A stretch of 64,000 nt of DNA from Planococcus sp. ISL-109 (GTDB taxonomy: Bacteria; Bacillota; Bacilli; Bacillales_A; Planococcaceae), in the NCBI RefSeq assembly GCF_018613655.1, contig NZ_JAGGPW010000014.1, positions 1-64,000 on the forward strand, read 5' to 3'. How positions within the stretch are numbered: the stretch's first letter is position 1; every line of letters begins with the position of its first letter. The notes beneath the pieces are model-generated. The model made no database searches and was not told the origin of the DNA. It saw only the letters and a program-made list of their open reading frames with translations. Below are positions 44,031 to 51,457 of the stretch, piece by piece. Position numbers and translations under genes: made by a program.

Positions 44031-44900
44031 TTATGCATTCACAGATTTCGTATTCACTATAGACACTTTTTTCGTTTTCCTCGAAAGTAAAACACAGGCC
44101 ATAATGATTAAAACGCCGCCCACTAAGGTATAGCCATCCGGCACCTCTGCCCAGAACAAAAATCCCCATAATGCATTAAATACAATCCCTATATATCTTG
44201 AAACTTCCACTATCACAATATTTTCATGTGTGAATGCTTTTGTAAGAAAAATCTGACCAAGCAAAGAAACCACCCCTATGCAAGCCAAATACAAAAATTC
44301 TAGCGTTGTTGGCATCACAAAGTTGTTCCACATAAGTGGAATCGATATGATCGTCCCCATAGCCAAAAAATAAAAGACAATTTCATAAGAATGATGCCGT
44401 TTGCTTAAATAGCGGATTGAAGTTGCAGCCCCTGCCGCAAAAAGAGCACTTAAAACTCCCACCAATGCATAGATCGAATAAGATGAAAAACTAAATGGCT
44501 TTATCAATAAAATGGCTCCAAGTATTACTATAGGGAAAATATATAATGTTTTTTTTGAAATTTTTTCTTTTAAGAATACAGAAGATAATATAATGACAAA
44601 AACAATGGATAAATGAGCCAAAATACTGGCATCTACAAGCGGAATTTTTGAAATGGTATAAAAATAGGCTAATAAATATAAGGCACCGAGTAGCCCTCTT
44701 ACAAATAGCATTGGTACACCTTTTTTAGAAAATCTGACACGACTATGTTTCATAATAAGATAAATAATGAATGTTCCAATAATGCTTCTAAAAAACATAA
44801 TTTCTGCAGCCGGAATATTCATGCTCACCGCTTTGACGAGTGCATTCATAACACTGAATATGAGAGAAGATAGAATCGCTAAGTAGACACCATTTTTCAT
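44031..44900 (-). CDS. EamA/DMT-family exporter, candidate metallophore exporter (CntI-like)
   Basis: The 289-residue protein has ten membrane helices in two EamA repeats: MKNGVYLAILSSLIFSVMNA...FFRSIIGTFIIYL, and YALVGVLSALFAAGAATSIR...GVLIIMACVLLSR. DMT proteins export small metabolites. In Pseudomonas the pseudopaline locus uses such a protein (CntI), whereas Staphylococcus uses the MFS protein CntE. It starts within the stop of cntM (ATGA overlap), which supports export of the product made by CntL and CntM. It ends about 130 bases before cntA, leaving room for the import promoter. Confidence 0.85.
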   Translation of the reverse strand: MKNGVYLAILSSLIFSVMNALVKAVSMNIPAAEIMFFRSIIGTFIIYLIMKHSRVRFSKKGVPMLFVRGLLGALYLLAYFYTISKIPLVDASILAHLSIVFVIILSSVFLKEKISKKTLYIFPIVILGAILLIKPFSFSSYSIYALVGVLSALFAAGAATSIRYLSKRHHSYEIVFYFLAMGTIISIPLMWNNFVMPTTLEFLYLACIGVVSLLGQIFLTKAFTHENIVIVEVSRYIGIVFNALWGFLFWAEVPDGYTLVGGVLIIMACVLLSRKTKKVSIVNTKSVNA

Positions 44901-46219
44901 CGGTTCTCTCTGCTATCTATTAATCTATCGTCTAAATTGAAAGCCTCACCATTTGTTCTCGGAGTATAATTGGAAAAACTTATATTGTTTTCTATACTGA
45001 ATCTGCTAACTTCCCTCTCAAATGTCTGCAATAAAAGTAAGGCCTGTGGCATTTGAATGTTAACCAATTGAGCCAGCTCATAAAGTACTTTTAATTTTTG
45101 ATAATCCTCCAGTGGAATTCTTGGAATTAACCATCTGCCACTTTTGGCTGCCGACACAGGTTTAAATGGAACAGCAGAGAACTCAAAATACCTCCCCCTT
45201 TCATCTGGAGAAGAAAAGGGATCAATGAGTATCGCTGAATATCGTATGTACAACAAAAAGGCTTGTTTTTCTTCGTTAAAGGTCTGGAACTGCTCAATGT
45301 CTTCCCGTGAAAGGGTTTTTTCATGAACCGGATAATTATCATCATTCAAAAACTTCAAAAGGTTGATGGGTTTTGCTCCGAAATGTTCCACCACATGGGA
45401 AATTTCTTTCCATAACCGTACCATGATACGAATTTTATGCTGAGTGATTGGACCTTCAGGATAAATTTTGTACATGGATTTTAAAGATAGGTCTTTCCTT
45501 AATACCTGTTCCATTGCAAAGGAATCTAAGAATAGCGCTGGATGAACATATGTTGTTATATTTTTACTTTCCGCTTCGATAGGTGATGAGACGATACCGC
45601 ATTGAACGCCTAAGCTTTCAATAAATTCACGTACTACTTTTAGCTTAGTGCTTTTTTCTTTTGATGAAGCAAGATATATCCGTTTTTTAAACGCTTTTGT
45701 CAGGACAGTAAGATCGTCACGCTCATCTGCTTCATATTTTGTAGCTGCATAATATGCCGAAAAACTGATGATATCAATATCCCTTAGTTCCATTTTAAAG
45801 ACACGCTCAATAAGGAAATTCGATCCTATTCCAGGAGATATGAGGACTAGTGTTTTTATTCTCTTTAACTTCCTAATGCACAGACTCTTGATTACTTCGA
45901 TATATGTGTCACTGGGAGTGCAAATAATAAGTGTGTCCCATTTATCGTCTATTTCTTGAAAATCACCATAAAAAAAGTCAAGCTTTGCCTCACCGCTTAG
46001 ATCTTGGTTTAGCTGAGACTGATTTCTTGCCTTAAGCACCGTTCCATTCTTTTTAAAACTTTCTTTCAATCGATTTGTATGAGTACCTGCTCGATTGACA
46101 AGACCCAGTTTATCGCACCACCCCATAGAGACATGAACAGCAATATTAATTGCGGCTGGTCCTGCACCTACTAGAAGTGTGTTTCCAAAAGGGTTTTTAA
46201 AAGTTGTATTAACAGGCAT
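44897..46219 (-). CDS. cntM: Opine metallophore dehydrogenase (CntM type)
   Basis: This enzyme reductively condenses the CntL product with a keto acid using NAD(P)H. The 440-residue protein has a nucleotide-binding start NTLLVGAGPAAINIAVH and then VNRAGTH, LVLISPGIGSNFLIE, YVHPALFLDSF, YKIYPEGPIT, AILIDPFSSPDERGRYFEFS and AVPFKPV. All have close counterparts in S. aureus CntM as I remember it. At the position equivalent to SaCntM Asp150 it has Ala159 (IISFSAYYAATK). Alanine there is reported for the alpha-ketoglutarate-using Pseudomonas enzyme. ATG 46219 is preferred over 46246 because only it has AAAGGA upstream (12 bases). Confidence 0.9.
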   Translation of the reverse strand: MPVNTTFKNPFGNTLLVGAGPAAINIAVHVSMGWCDKLGLVNRAGTHTNRLKESFKKNGTVLKARNQSQLNQDLSGEAKLDFFYGDFQEIDDKWDTLIICTPSDTYIEVIKSLCIRKLKRIKTLVLISPGIGSNFLIERVFKMELRDIDIISFSAYYAATKYEADERDDLTVLTKAFKKRIYLASSKEKSTKLKVVREFIESLGVQCGIVSSPIEAESKNITTYVHPALFLDSFAMEQVLRKDLSLKSMYKIYPEGPITQHKIRIMVRLWKEISHVVEHFGAKPINLLKFLNDDNYPVHEKTLSREDIEQFQTFNEEKQAFLLYIRYSAILIDPFSSPDERGRYFEFSAVPFKPVSAAKSGRWLIPRIPLEDYQKLKVLYELAQLVNIQMPQALLLLQTFEREVSRFSIENNISFSNYTPRTNGEAFNLDDRLIDSRENR

Positions 46220-47036
46220 ATTTTCTTTTTTTCCTTTCATCTGCATTAAGCACTAGTTTTTTCAATATGACGGTGTCGTAGAAGTGCTCACTTTGCTCAA
46301 TATTTATATAGTTCCACTCATCGGATAAATCTTGATAGAGAGGATAATTAAACAACGATTTCAGACCATTTCCGTACCTGATAATTACTTTTGTATTTTG
46401 AGATATTACTGGACTCAAATCTGCCAGAACCTCAAGTTTATTCTTCACAAGAGAAGCAATCACGACATGTGTAGCCTCTGTTATAAAAGACAACTCACTT
46501 ACTGTTTTATTGGTAAAAGAAACCCTTGTTTCAAGCCCACTAAGCTCTGCCATGTTTTTGCCTGTCTCAACAGCTTCCAAATCTATATCGAGACACATTA
46601 TTTCAGCATCGGTTTGTCTGGCAATCGTTAAAGCAGAGATAGGAAATGCACCTGACCCAATAAAAATAATCTTTGATTCTTTATTGAATTCAAAAGCTTC
46701 CAATTGTTCACTGACAGAGTCACATAATGTGGACATATACTCCGATAAGTCTGTTTTATTATTTAACGCACAAAGTGAATGATATTTTTCAATTGTACAT
46801 ATCGCATTCGATGAGGCATCTCGAAGCTTCTCTGAATATTTCATGATTTCTGTGTCTCCTTCCCACAGTTGCCACTGTTTATTATTATCTTCACTGACAA
46901 CAAATCTCGAAAGATCATTAAGCTTTTTTGTGAGAAGTTCATAACAATAAGTACTTTCTTCTACATAAGTTGAAAGCTCGTTCATTTCAAACCCTAACAT
47001 CTTAATTGAATATAAAAATTCATATTTATCAGACAA
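46209..47036 (-). CDS. cntL: Nicotianamine-synthase-like aminobutyrate transferase (CntL type)
   Basis: CntL moves an aminobutyrate unit from S-adenosylmethionine onto histidine to build the metallophore backbone. The 275-residue protein has a helical N-domain and a Rossmann-like SAM domain with IIFIGSGAFPISALTIAR (127-135 core), EIMCLDIDLEAVETG and SELSFITEATHVVIASLV. The pattern matches nicotianamine synthase/CntL proteins. It starts at TTG 47036 with AAGGAG eight bases upstream. It is the first gene of the biosynthesis operon and overlaps cntM. No cntK racemase gene precedes it, so L-histidine is the expected substrate. Confidence 0.88.
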   Translation of the reverse strand: MSDKYEFLYSIKMLGFEMNELSTYVEESTYCYELLTKKLNDLSRFVVSEDNNKQWQLWEGDTEIMKYSEKLRDASSNAICTIEKYHSLCALNNKTDLSEYMSTLCDSVSEQLEAFEFNKESKIIFIGSGAFPISALTIARQTDAEIMCLDIDLEAVETGKNMAELSGLETRVSFTNKTVSELSFITEATHVVIASLVKNKLEVLADLSPVISQNTKVIIRYGNGLKSLFNYPLYQDLSDEWNYINIEQSEHFYDTVILKKLVLNADERKKRKYAC

Positions 47037-47050
47037 ATAGTCCTCTCCTT

Positions 47051-47103
47051 CAAATAGTAATGATTACGTTTTGAACCTTATCATTAACTTTCTCAACCGT
47101 CAA
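47051..47103 (-). promoter_or_regulatory. Promoter and Zur-type box of the cntL-cntM-exporter operon
   Basis: Minus-strand -35 TTGACG at 47098-47103, a 17-bp spacer and -10 TAAGGT at 47075-47080 are followed by the box AACGTAATCATTACTATTTG at 47051-47070. The ribosome binding site of cntL comes just after. Confidence 0.72.
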
Positions 47104-47390
47104 TTTTCCAGAGATTTTATTGCATAAATGCAGAGCACATCTGAAATACTGAGATTAACAGTGGCATCTGGTGAAATACTGCTTTTATATTTTTACGATC
47201 CTTAATAAAGTCCTTTCTAACATATAGAAAAAGCCCCTCTAATAAATCAAAAGGACTCTTTTGGTAATTATTCTCTTCTTATTATATTCATTTCCACTTT
47301 CATATAAATACTCATTTTAAATGAGTTCCCACGAACCCTCTTGTTTAAAAACATTGGAAAAAGGAAATTGTAATAATAACAAAAAAATAC

Positions 47391-47657
47391 AACGGGGATC
47401 ACATCGATTATGTCCATAATGGGCACCCTCTCCATGAGCATGAAGGCCACTGGGATGAATGCAAGATTCCTGTTACTGAGACAAATCCGGATGTTTGTGC
47501 ACCGATGAAATGTGGCTGCCCGCATGACAACGATTGCGGCCATGAACTGGTTCCACATGGTGACCACTTGGATTACCTAGTGAATGGCCGACTGCACCAT
47601 GTCCACGACGGGCATTGTGACGACCATGGTCCTGTTGAATTAGTTACGGTACAGTAG
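47391..47657 (+). pseudogene. 5'-truncated second copy of the His/Cys-rich metal-binding gene
   Basis: The frame reads NGDHIDYVHNGHPLHEHEGH, WDECKIPVTETNPDVCAPMK, CGCPHDNDCGHELVP and HGDHLDYLVNGRLHH to LVTVQ. It is homologous to residues 28-113 of the gene at 36216. The ribosome binding site and first 27 codons are deleted: the untranslated block AACAAAAAAATACAA runs straight into codon 28. There is no usable start. A Zur-like box remnant (AAATTGTAATAATAACAA) is left just upstream. Confidence 0.8.
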
Positions 47658-47883
47658 GCTACTGATGAGCACATAACAATTTTTCACTATTTTGCAAACT
47701 GTAACTAAAAAAATCATTCAAGTTGCTATTGTTCTATAATCAATTGGACAATGACAGCTTATTTTGTTCAGAATACAACCGGCTTCCGTATGTGATGCTG
47801 ATATATGCATTTTGAAATCAGCAGACGTTTCCTCACACAAAACGAGTTCTGTCTATTACACTAGATTGCGCAACAAAAAAGAT

Positions 47884-48030
47884 CATTTAATTAACATGAC
47901 AGGTCTTGATGTAGTGGAATTAAATATGCATGTAGAAGATGTGATGACAAGAGCCGAATTTGAAGAAACAAGTAAATTCGAAGAAAAAAATGCCCCTGAA
48001 ACCGGAGAAGTGACAAGAACACTCGAATAA
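47884..48030 (+). pseudogene. 3' remnant of an Asp23/Gls24-family gene
   Basis: MTGLDVVELNMHVEDV is the closing motif of Asp23/Gls24 envelope-stress proteins (TGL.V..V.I.V.DV), followed by the charged tail TRAEFEETSKFEEKN. The roughly 100 residues that should precede it are absent. The region upstream is the duplicated flank of the His-rich gene. Confidence 0.6.
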
Positions 48031-48102
48031 CACCTATAATCAGTAAGAAAAAACAAGCGTGTGCCCAGTAAAAAATTTAAGACCATATAATTGTGTAAAT
48101 AG

Positions 48103-48137
48103 AAAAAGGGCTAAAGAAATCTCTTTAGCCCTTTTGT
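48103..48137 (+). terminator. Intrinsic terminator
   Basis: AAAAGGGCTAAAGA-AATC-TCTTTAGCCCTTTT is a perfect 14-bp hairpin with a T-run. It follows the Asp23 remnant on the plus strand. Confidence 0.85.
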
Positions 48138-48347
48138 CTATTTTAAATTATTTTGTATTTTTAATTTTCAGTTGATAGCCTTTTTGCTAGACACTAATGA
48201 TAGTGAATAAACTTGAGTCGTCCAAGCCGTTTTTCTCTCAGCTTATACACAACTATATCGGTAAACACTTTTGTTGCTGCTGGTTCTGCCAAACGTTTTG
48301 CGCCATTCTGTTATTATTTCTTCCTCAAAGCTTCTTTTTCGTTTTCG

Positions 48348-48788
48348 TTATGCTTTTTCCCACTTAGAATCGATTGGTATCCCTGCTGCTTTAAATGTGG
48401 CGGAAACAGGACAGCGTGCATCCGTCTTTTCTTTTAGTTCTTGGATGCGCTCAACTGTTTCATCTGTTTTTACTTTTGCGTGAAAGAAGACTTGATTAAA
48501 ATAAGGCTGAATATCATCTTGGCCCATAAAACCACGAGGATCCAATTCCCCCTTTACATCAAACTCGATTCCTTGCAGATCAAATTCCATCTCTTTTGCG
48601 ACAAGGTTTGCAATCACGTTTTCACATCCAATCAACGAAGCCAGAAGAGTTAAAAGGGGATCAGGCCCTTGATCGGTGCCCCCCATATTTGGTAGTTCGT
48701 CGATTGTCAGTTGATGATTACCCGCCTTAACCTCTGATTTCATTTGGTTTGATATTCCTGTTACTTGAAAAGCCATCTTATTCTTCAT
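48348..48788 (-). CDS. OsmC-family protein
   Basis: The 146-residue protein has the OsmC fold with the two expected redox cysteines, in LIGCENVIANLVAKEM (about residue 54) and DARCPVSATFKAAGIPI (about 125). OsmC/Ohr proteins reduce organic peroxides or act on sulfur compounds. The spacing and C-terminal CPVS motif place it nearer the OsmC/YhfA branch than Ohr. AGGAGG lies nine bases before ATG 48788. It is a single gene next to a truncated flavoprotein gene. Confidence 0.88.
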   Translation of the reverse strand: MKNKMAFQVTGISNQMKSEVKAGNHQLTIDELPNMGGTDQGPDPLLTLLASLIGCENVIANLVAKEMEFDLQGIEFDVKGELDPRGFMGQDDIQPYFNQVFFHAKVKTDETVERIQELKEKTDARCPVSATFKAAGIPIDSKWEKA

Positions 48789-48873
48789 ATTGTATTTCCT
48801 CCTCTGCTAGGTTGATAGCTATTACCTTTGCACCCGGCGCAATTGCTCTCCGAATTGCGTATGAATTTCACGG

Positions 48874-49373
48874 TTATTTCAGCCATTCATCCGGAAATTT
48901 TATGTGAACTTCTTCCGATTCCGCTATTTTGCCATTCAAGTAGACCGCAATCGACCGCGCTTGTTCAAATCCATTCATCAAAAAGAAGGAAGATGACCGT
49001 CCAAAGCTTTTAGATCCGATGATATAAAAGTCTTTTTCCATATGGCGCAGCTGTTTTTCGCCGTGCGGCTGCACGACCCCCTTTTTTTCAAAGAGAAGTT
49101 GTGCTATCCCGTCGACACATTCAGCGGATGCATGCAAACTGTATTGAATTTCCCGGAACATGTCGATATTCGGTCTCGCACCCGTATTGACGACAATCTG
49201 ATCAATTCCTTCCACCCGCTCATGGCTAGCTGCAATGATGTCTAACTTTCCATCGGATTCCGTTAAGCCTTCTATATAAAAAGATGAAAAGCAATCGATG
49301 CTTTGCTTACTCATGAGCCGCTCAATTTTCTCTCCTAATCGATATTGAGCGAGAAATCGATTTTTGGAGAGCG
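48874..49373 (-). pseudogene. 5'-truncated FAD/NAD(P) oxidoreductase gene
   Basis: The frame contains IDQIVVNTGARPNIDMFREI, then EKDFYIIGSKSFGRSSSFFL and MNGFEQARSIAVYL. It is the C-terminal third of a pyridine-nucleotide-dependent flavoprotein, with the second FAD motif DFYIIGSKSFGR. The first dinucleotide-binding domain is missing. The upstream end runs into the toxin-antitoxin pair on the other strand, which probably replaced the 5' part. Confidence 0.6.
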
Positions 49374-49653
49374 CTGGGATAAAGGAGAAGTCCGGCTTTC
49401 GGATCACCCAGCTGATCAAGAAGCTGCTGGTGTCTACGTTTTTAACCGAGAAAAGGTTGCAGGTGTCATGCTCACACAAAAACAATACGAGTCCTTGAAC
49501 AGAGAGATAGAAGCACTTTACGATCAGTTGGCTGATTTGATGGCTGAAAACCGGCTGCTGACGGAAACTGTCCCTACTTTCTCAGATATGGAAGTTCGCG
49601 GTGCAATCGCAACTGAATCCCCTGTCATTGATGAAGAAGACGGGTGGGAATAA
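49345..49653 (+). CDS. Antitoxin of a type II toxin-antitoxin pair (Phd/YefM-like), N-terminus uncertain
   Basis: The core VYVFNREKVAGVMLTQKQYE, followed by a long helix (EIEALYDQLADLMAENRLL) and an acidic tail (VIDEEDGWE), resembles Phd/YefM-type antitoxins. The acidic helix covers the toxin. The first 28 residues overlap the truncated flavoprotein frame and do not look like the usual DNA-binding start. TTG 49345 has no ribosome binding site. The gene may be 5'-damaged, or may start at an internal codon. It is four bases from the toxin gene. Confidence 0.6.
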   Translation: MSEKSIFGERWDKGEVRLSDHPADQEAAGVYVFNREKVAGVMLTQKQYESLNREIEALYDQLADLMAENRLLTETVPTFSDMEVRGAIATESPVIDEEDGWE

Positions 49654-49656
49654 CCG

Positions 49657-49947
49657 TTGTACGAGCTTGAATGGACACAGTATTCAAAAGAAGATTATGA
49701 ACAGCTTGATGGAAGCCAAAAGATTTTTGTCAATAAAGCTCTGGATCGAATCAAGTTAAGGGGCATGGAAGCCGGCCAATCCCTTCATGGAAATTTGGCG
49801 CAGTGCAACAAATTGAAAAACAAGAAAATGGGCCTGCGGATTATTTTCAGAGAAGCCCAAGGCAACATAGAAGTGATTCAGATTGTGGCTATTAGGAAGC
49901 GAGATAAAGAAAAGATTTATAATACGGCTGAAGAACGATTAAGCTAA
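49657..49947 (+). CDS. RelE/ParE-family toxin
   Basis: The 96-residue basic protein (YELEWTQYSKEDYEQLDGSQ at the start) has the RelE/ParE pattern: LDRIKLRGMEAGQSLHGNLA, LKNKKMGLRIIFREAQGNIE and QIVAIRKRDKEKIYNTAEER. Such toxins cleave ribosome-bound mRNA (RelE) or act on gyrase (ParE). The MGLRIIF and AIRKRDKEKIY elements favour the mRNA-interferase type. It starts at TTG 49657 with GGTGGGA seven bases upstream, lying across the antitoxin stop. A strong terminator follows. Confidence 0.8.
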   Translation: MYELEWTQYSKEDYEQLDGSQKIFVNKALDRIKLRGMEAGQSLHGNLAQCNKLKNKKMGLRIIFREAQGNIEVIQIVAIRKRDKEKIYNTAEERLS

Positions 49948-49969
49948 AAGAAGATGATTTATATTCACA

Positions 49970-50022
49970 AAAGAACCCTGTAACTTAACACGTTTTAACG
50001 CGCTGAGTTACAGGGTTCTTTA
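49970..50022. terminator. Bidirectional terminator after the toxin-antitoxin pair
   Basis: AAAGAACCCTGTAACT and AGTTACAGGGTTCTTT form a 16-bp perfect stem, with inner CACG/CGCG pairing. It separates the toxin from the convergent bdb remnant. Confidence 0.85.
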
Positions 50023-50094
50023 TATTACTCATGTTACTTTTACCGCTCACTAGCGTTACTGCCGATAATCCGGTTATGTAACCTGGAAACATAG

Positions 50095-50683
50095 TCAATT
50101 TCTCTTGTTTTTCACTGCCAATACCAGCATCGCAATCGATATCAAAGCAAAAGCAATAAGTGCTAAAAAGGGCATCGTAATGAAGCCCATCCAGTTTATG
50201 TATTCCGCACTGCAAGGAACACCACTGATACAAGGTTTAATCCCAACAAACCCAGGTACTTTTTGTTCCAAGTAGTGAAGAAGTGAAATGGCCCCGCTGT
50301 TCCATATCGGATTCCAGTTTCCCCTGATCAATGCTTGGAAATTCAGCTGCCACTTCCAGCACTTTTTCCGGAGTGACCCAAGCTGCATCATGTTTTTGTT
50401 CGGGCTGTGCGGCAAATAAGGCTTTATAAAAATCCCAATATGCTTTCGGACTTTGCTGATAAACGGACTCTGCCGCTAAAGAAGCCAACGTGGATTCATC
50501 GCCATGGAAGAGGACGTTAATATAGGAAAACTTCACCTCACCTGTATCGACGTAATCTTCAACTAATTGCGGATAAACCGTTTCTCCCCACGCCTTACAA
50601 GACGGGCATTTGAAGTCCCCGAATTCGACGACCGTTACCGGAGCTTCTTCTTTGCCAAGATCACAACGACTAAAATTGTACAA
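50095..50683 (-). pseudogene. Deletion fusion of BdbD (DsbA-like) and BdbC (DsbB-like) thiol oxidoreductase genes
   Basis: The first part encodes the catalytic half of a DsbA/BdbD protein: PVTVVEFGDFKCPSCKAWGE with CPSC, VKFSYINVLFHGDES and PKAYWDFYKALF. It breaks off near 50265. In another frame follows the C-terminal part of a DsbB/BdbC protein: HYLEQKVPGFVGIKPCISGV, PCSAEYINWMGFITMPF and a final helix. The leader of the first gene is also lost, since MKWVVLVQF ends in a stop just upstream. A single internal deletion joining two neighbouring genes explains this. Confidence 0.75.
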
Positions 50684-50806
50684 GAACCACCCATTTCATT
50701 CCTGATTTGTTATTTTTATTATTCATACGATCGCTCTTTTTTGCATTGAGTTTAGTGTAAAAGTAAATTCATGCCCCCTTTATTTTTTCAGCATTTTTAA
50801 CAGTTA

Positions 50807-50857
50807 GATATTCATTTGAATATTAGAATTGACAAGCTTTTGAATTCTCCCTACACT
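50807..50857 (+). promoter_or_regulatory. cadC promoter with a CadC-type operator
   Basis: The palindrome ATATTCATTTGAATATT at 50808-50824 is followed by -35 TTGACA (50829-50834), 17 bp and -10 TACACT (50852-50857). A similar site, ACATTCATTTGAATATT, lies upstream of cadA near 54087. Confidence 0.7.
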
Positions 50858-50893
50858 GAGCATAATCAGTAAATTCGGGAAAGAGGTGAAAAT

Positions 50894-51265
50894 ATGATTG
50901 AAGCTGAATCCCCCAAGAAGATGGATACGTGCCAAACATTTTGTTATGACGAAGAAGTCGTCGAGAGAATACAGCCTAAACTTGAAAATATGGATGGAGT
51001 AGAATTGATTTTCAAAGCCCTGTCCGATGCCACGCGCCTAAAGGTCGCTTATGCTTTAACGTTAGAAGAAGAACTGTGTGTATGTGATGTTGCGAACATC
51101 TTAAACACCACGACAGCCACTGCTTCTCATCACCTGCGGTATTTACGGAATATGGGACTTGCAAAGTATGAAAAACGAGGGAAACTGGTGTTTTACTCCT
51201 TGCCAGATAATCACATCCGTAAATTGGTGCAATTAGCAGCAGAACCTAACCTTGAGGTTCGGTAA
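50894..51265 (+). CDS. cadC: ArsR-family metal-sensing repressor (CadC type)
   Basis: The 123-residue winged-helix repressor has LENMDGVELIFKALSDATRL and the DNA-recognition stretch TTTATASHHLRYLRNMGLA. Metal-sensing cysteines are Cys13 and Cys17 in the N-terminal arm (DTCQTFCYD) and Cys62 and Cys64 in ELCVCDV. They correspond to Cys7/11/58/60 of S. aureus CadC. It would release DNA on binding Cd, Pb or Zn. The gene lies convergent to cadA and both have the same palindromic site upstream, so it probably controls both. Confidence 0.93.
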   Translation: MIEAESPKKMDTCQTFCYDEEVVERIQPKLENMDGVELIFKALSDATRLKVAYALTLEEELCVCDVANILNTTTATASHHLRYLRNMGLAKYEKRGKLVFYSLPDNHIRKLVQLAAEPNLEVR

Positions 51266-51300
51266 AAAAAGACTTCTTATTTTTGGAAGCTTCTACAAAC

Positions 51301-51341
51301 AATAAAAAAGCCTTTTCGATTTAAGAAAAGGCTTTTTTATT
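51301..51341. terminator. Bidirectional terminator between cadC and cadA
   Basis: AATAAAAAAGCCTTTTC and GAAAAGGCTTTTTTATT make a 17-bp perfect stem serving convergent genes. Confidence 0.85.
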
Positions 51342-51457
51342 GTTTATTTTTACAGGAAGCCTTCCAAGAGCCCGCCAAACTGTACTTCTTTTCTGCCAAT
51401 CCTGATTTCTTTTAATGAATAGTTAAACACGATGCTTCAGTAAAAGAGGGTCTGCAG

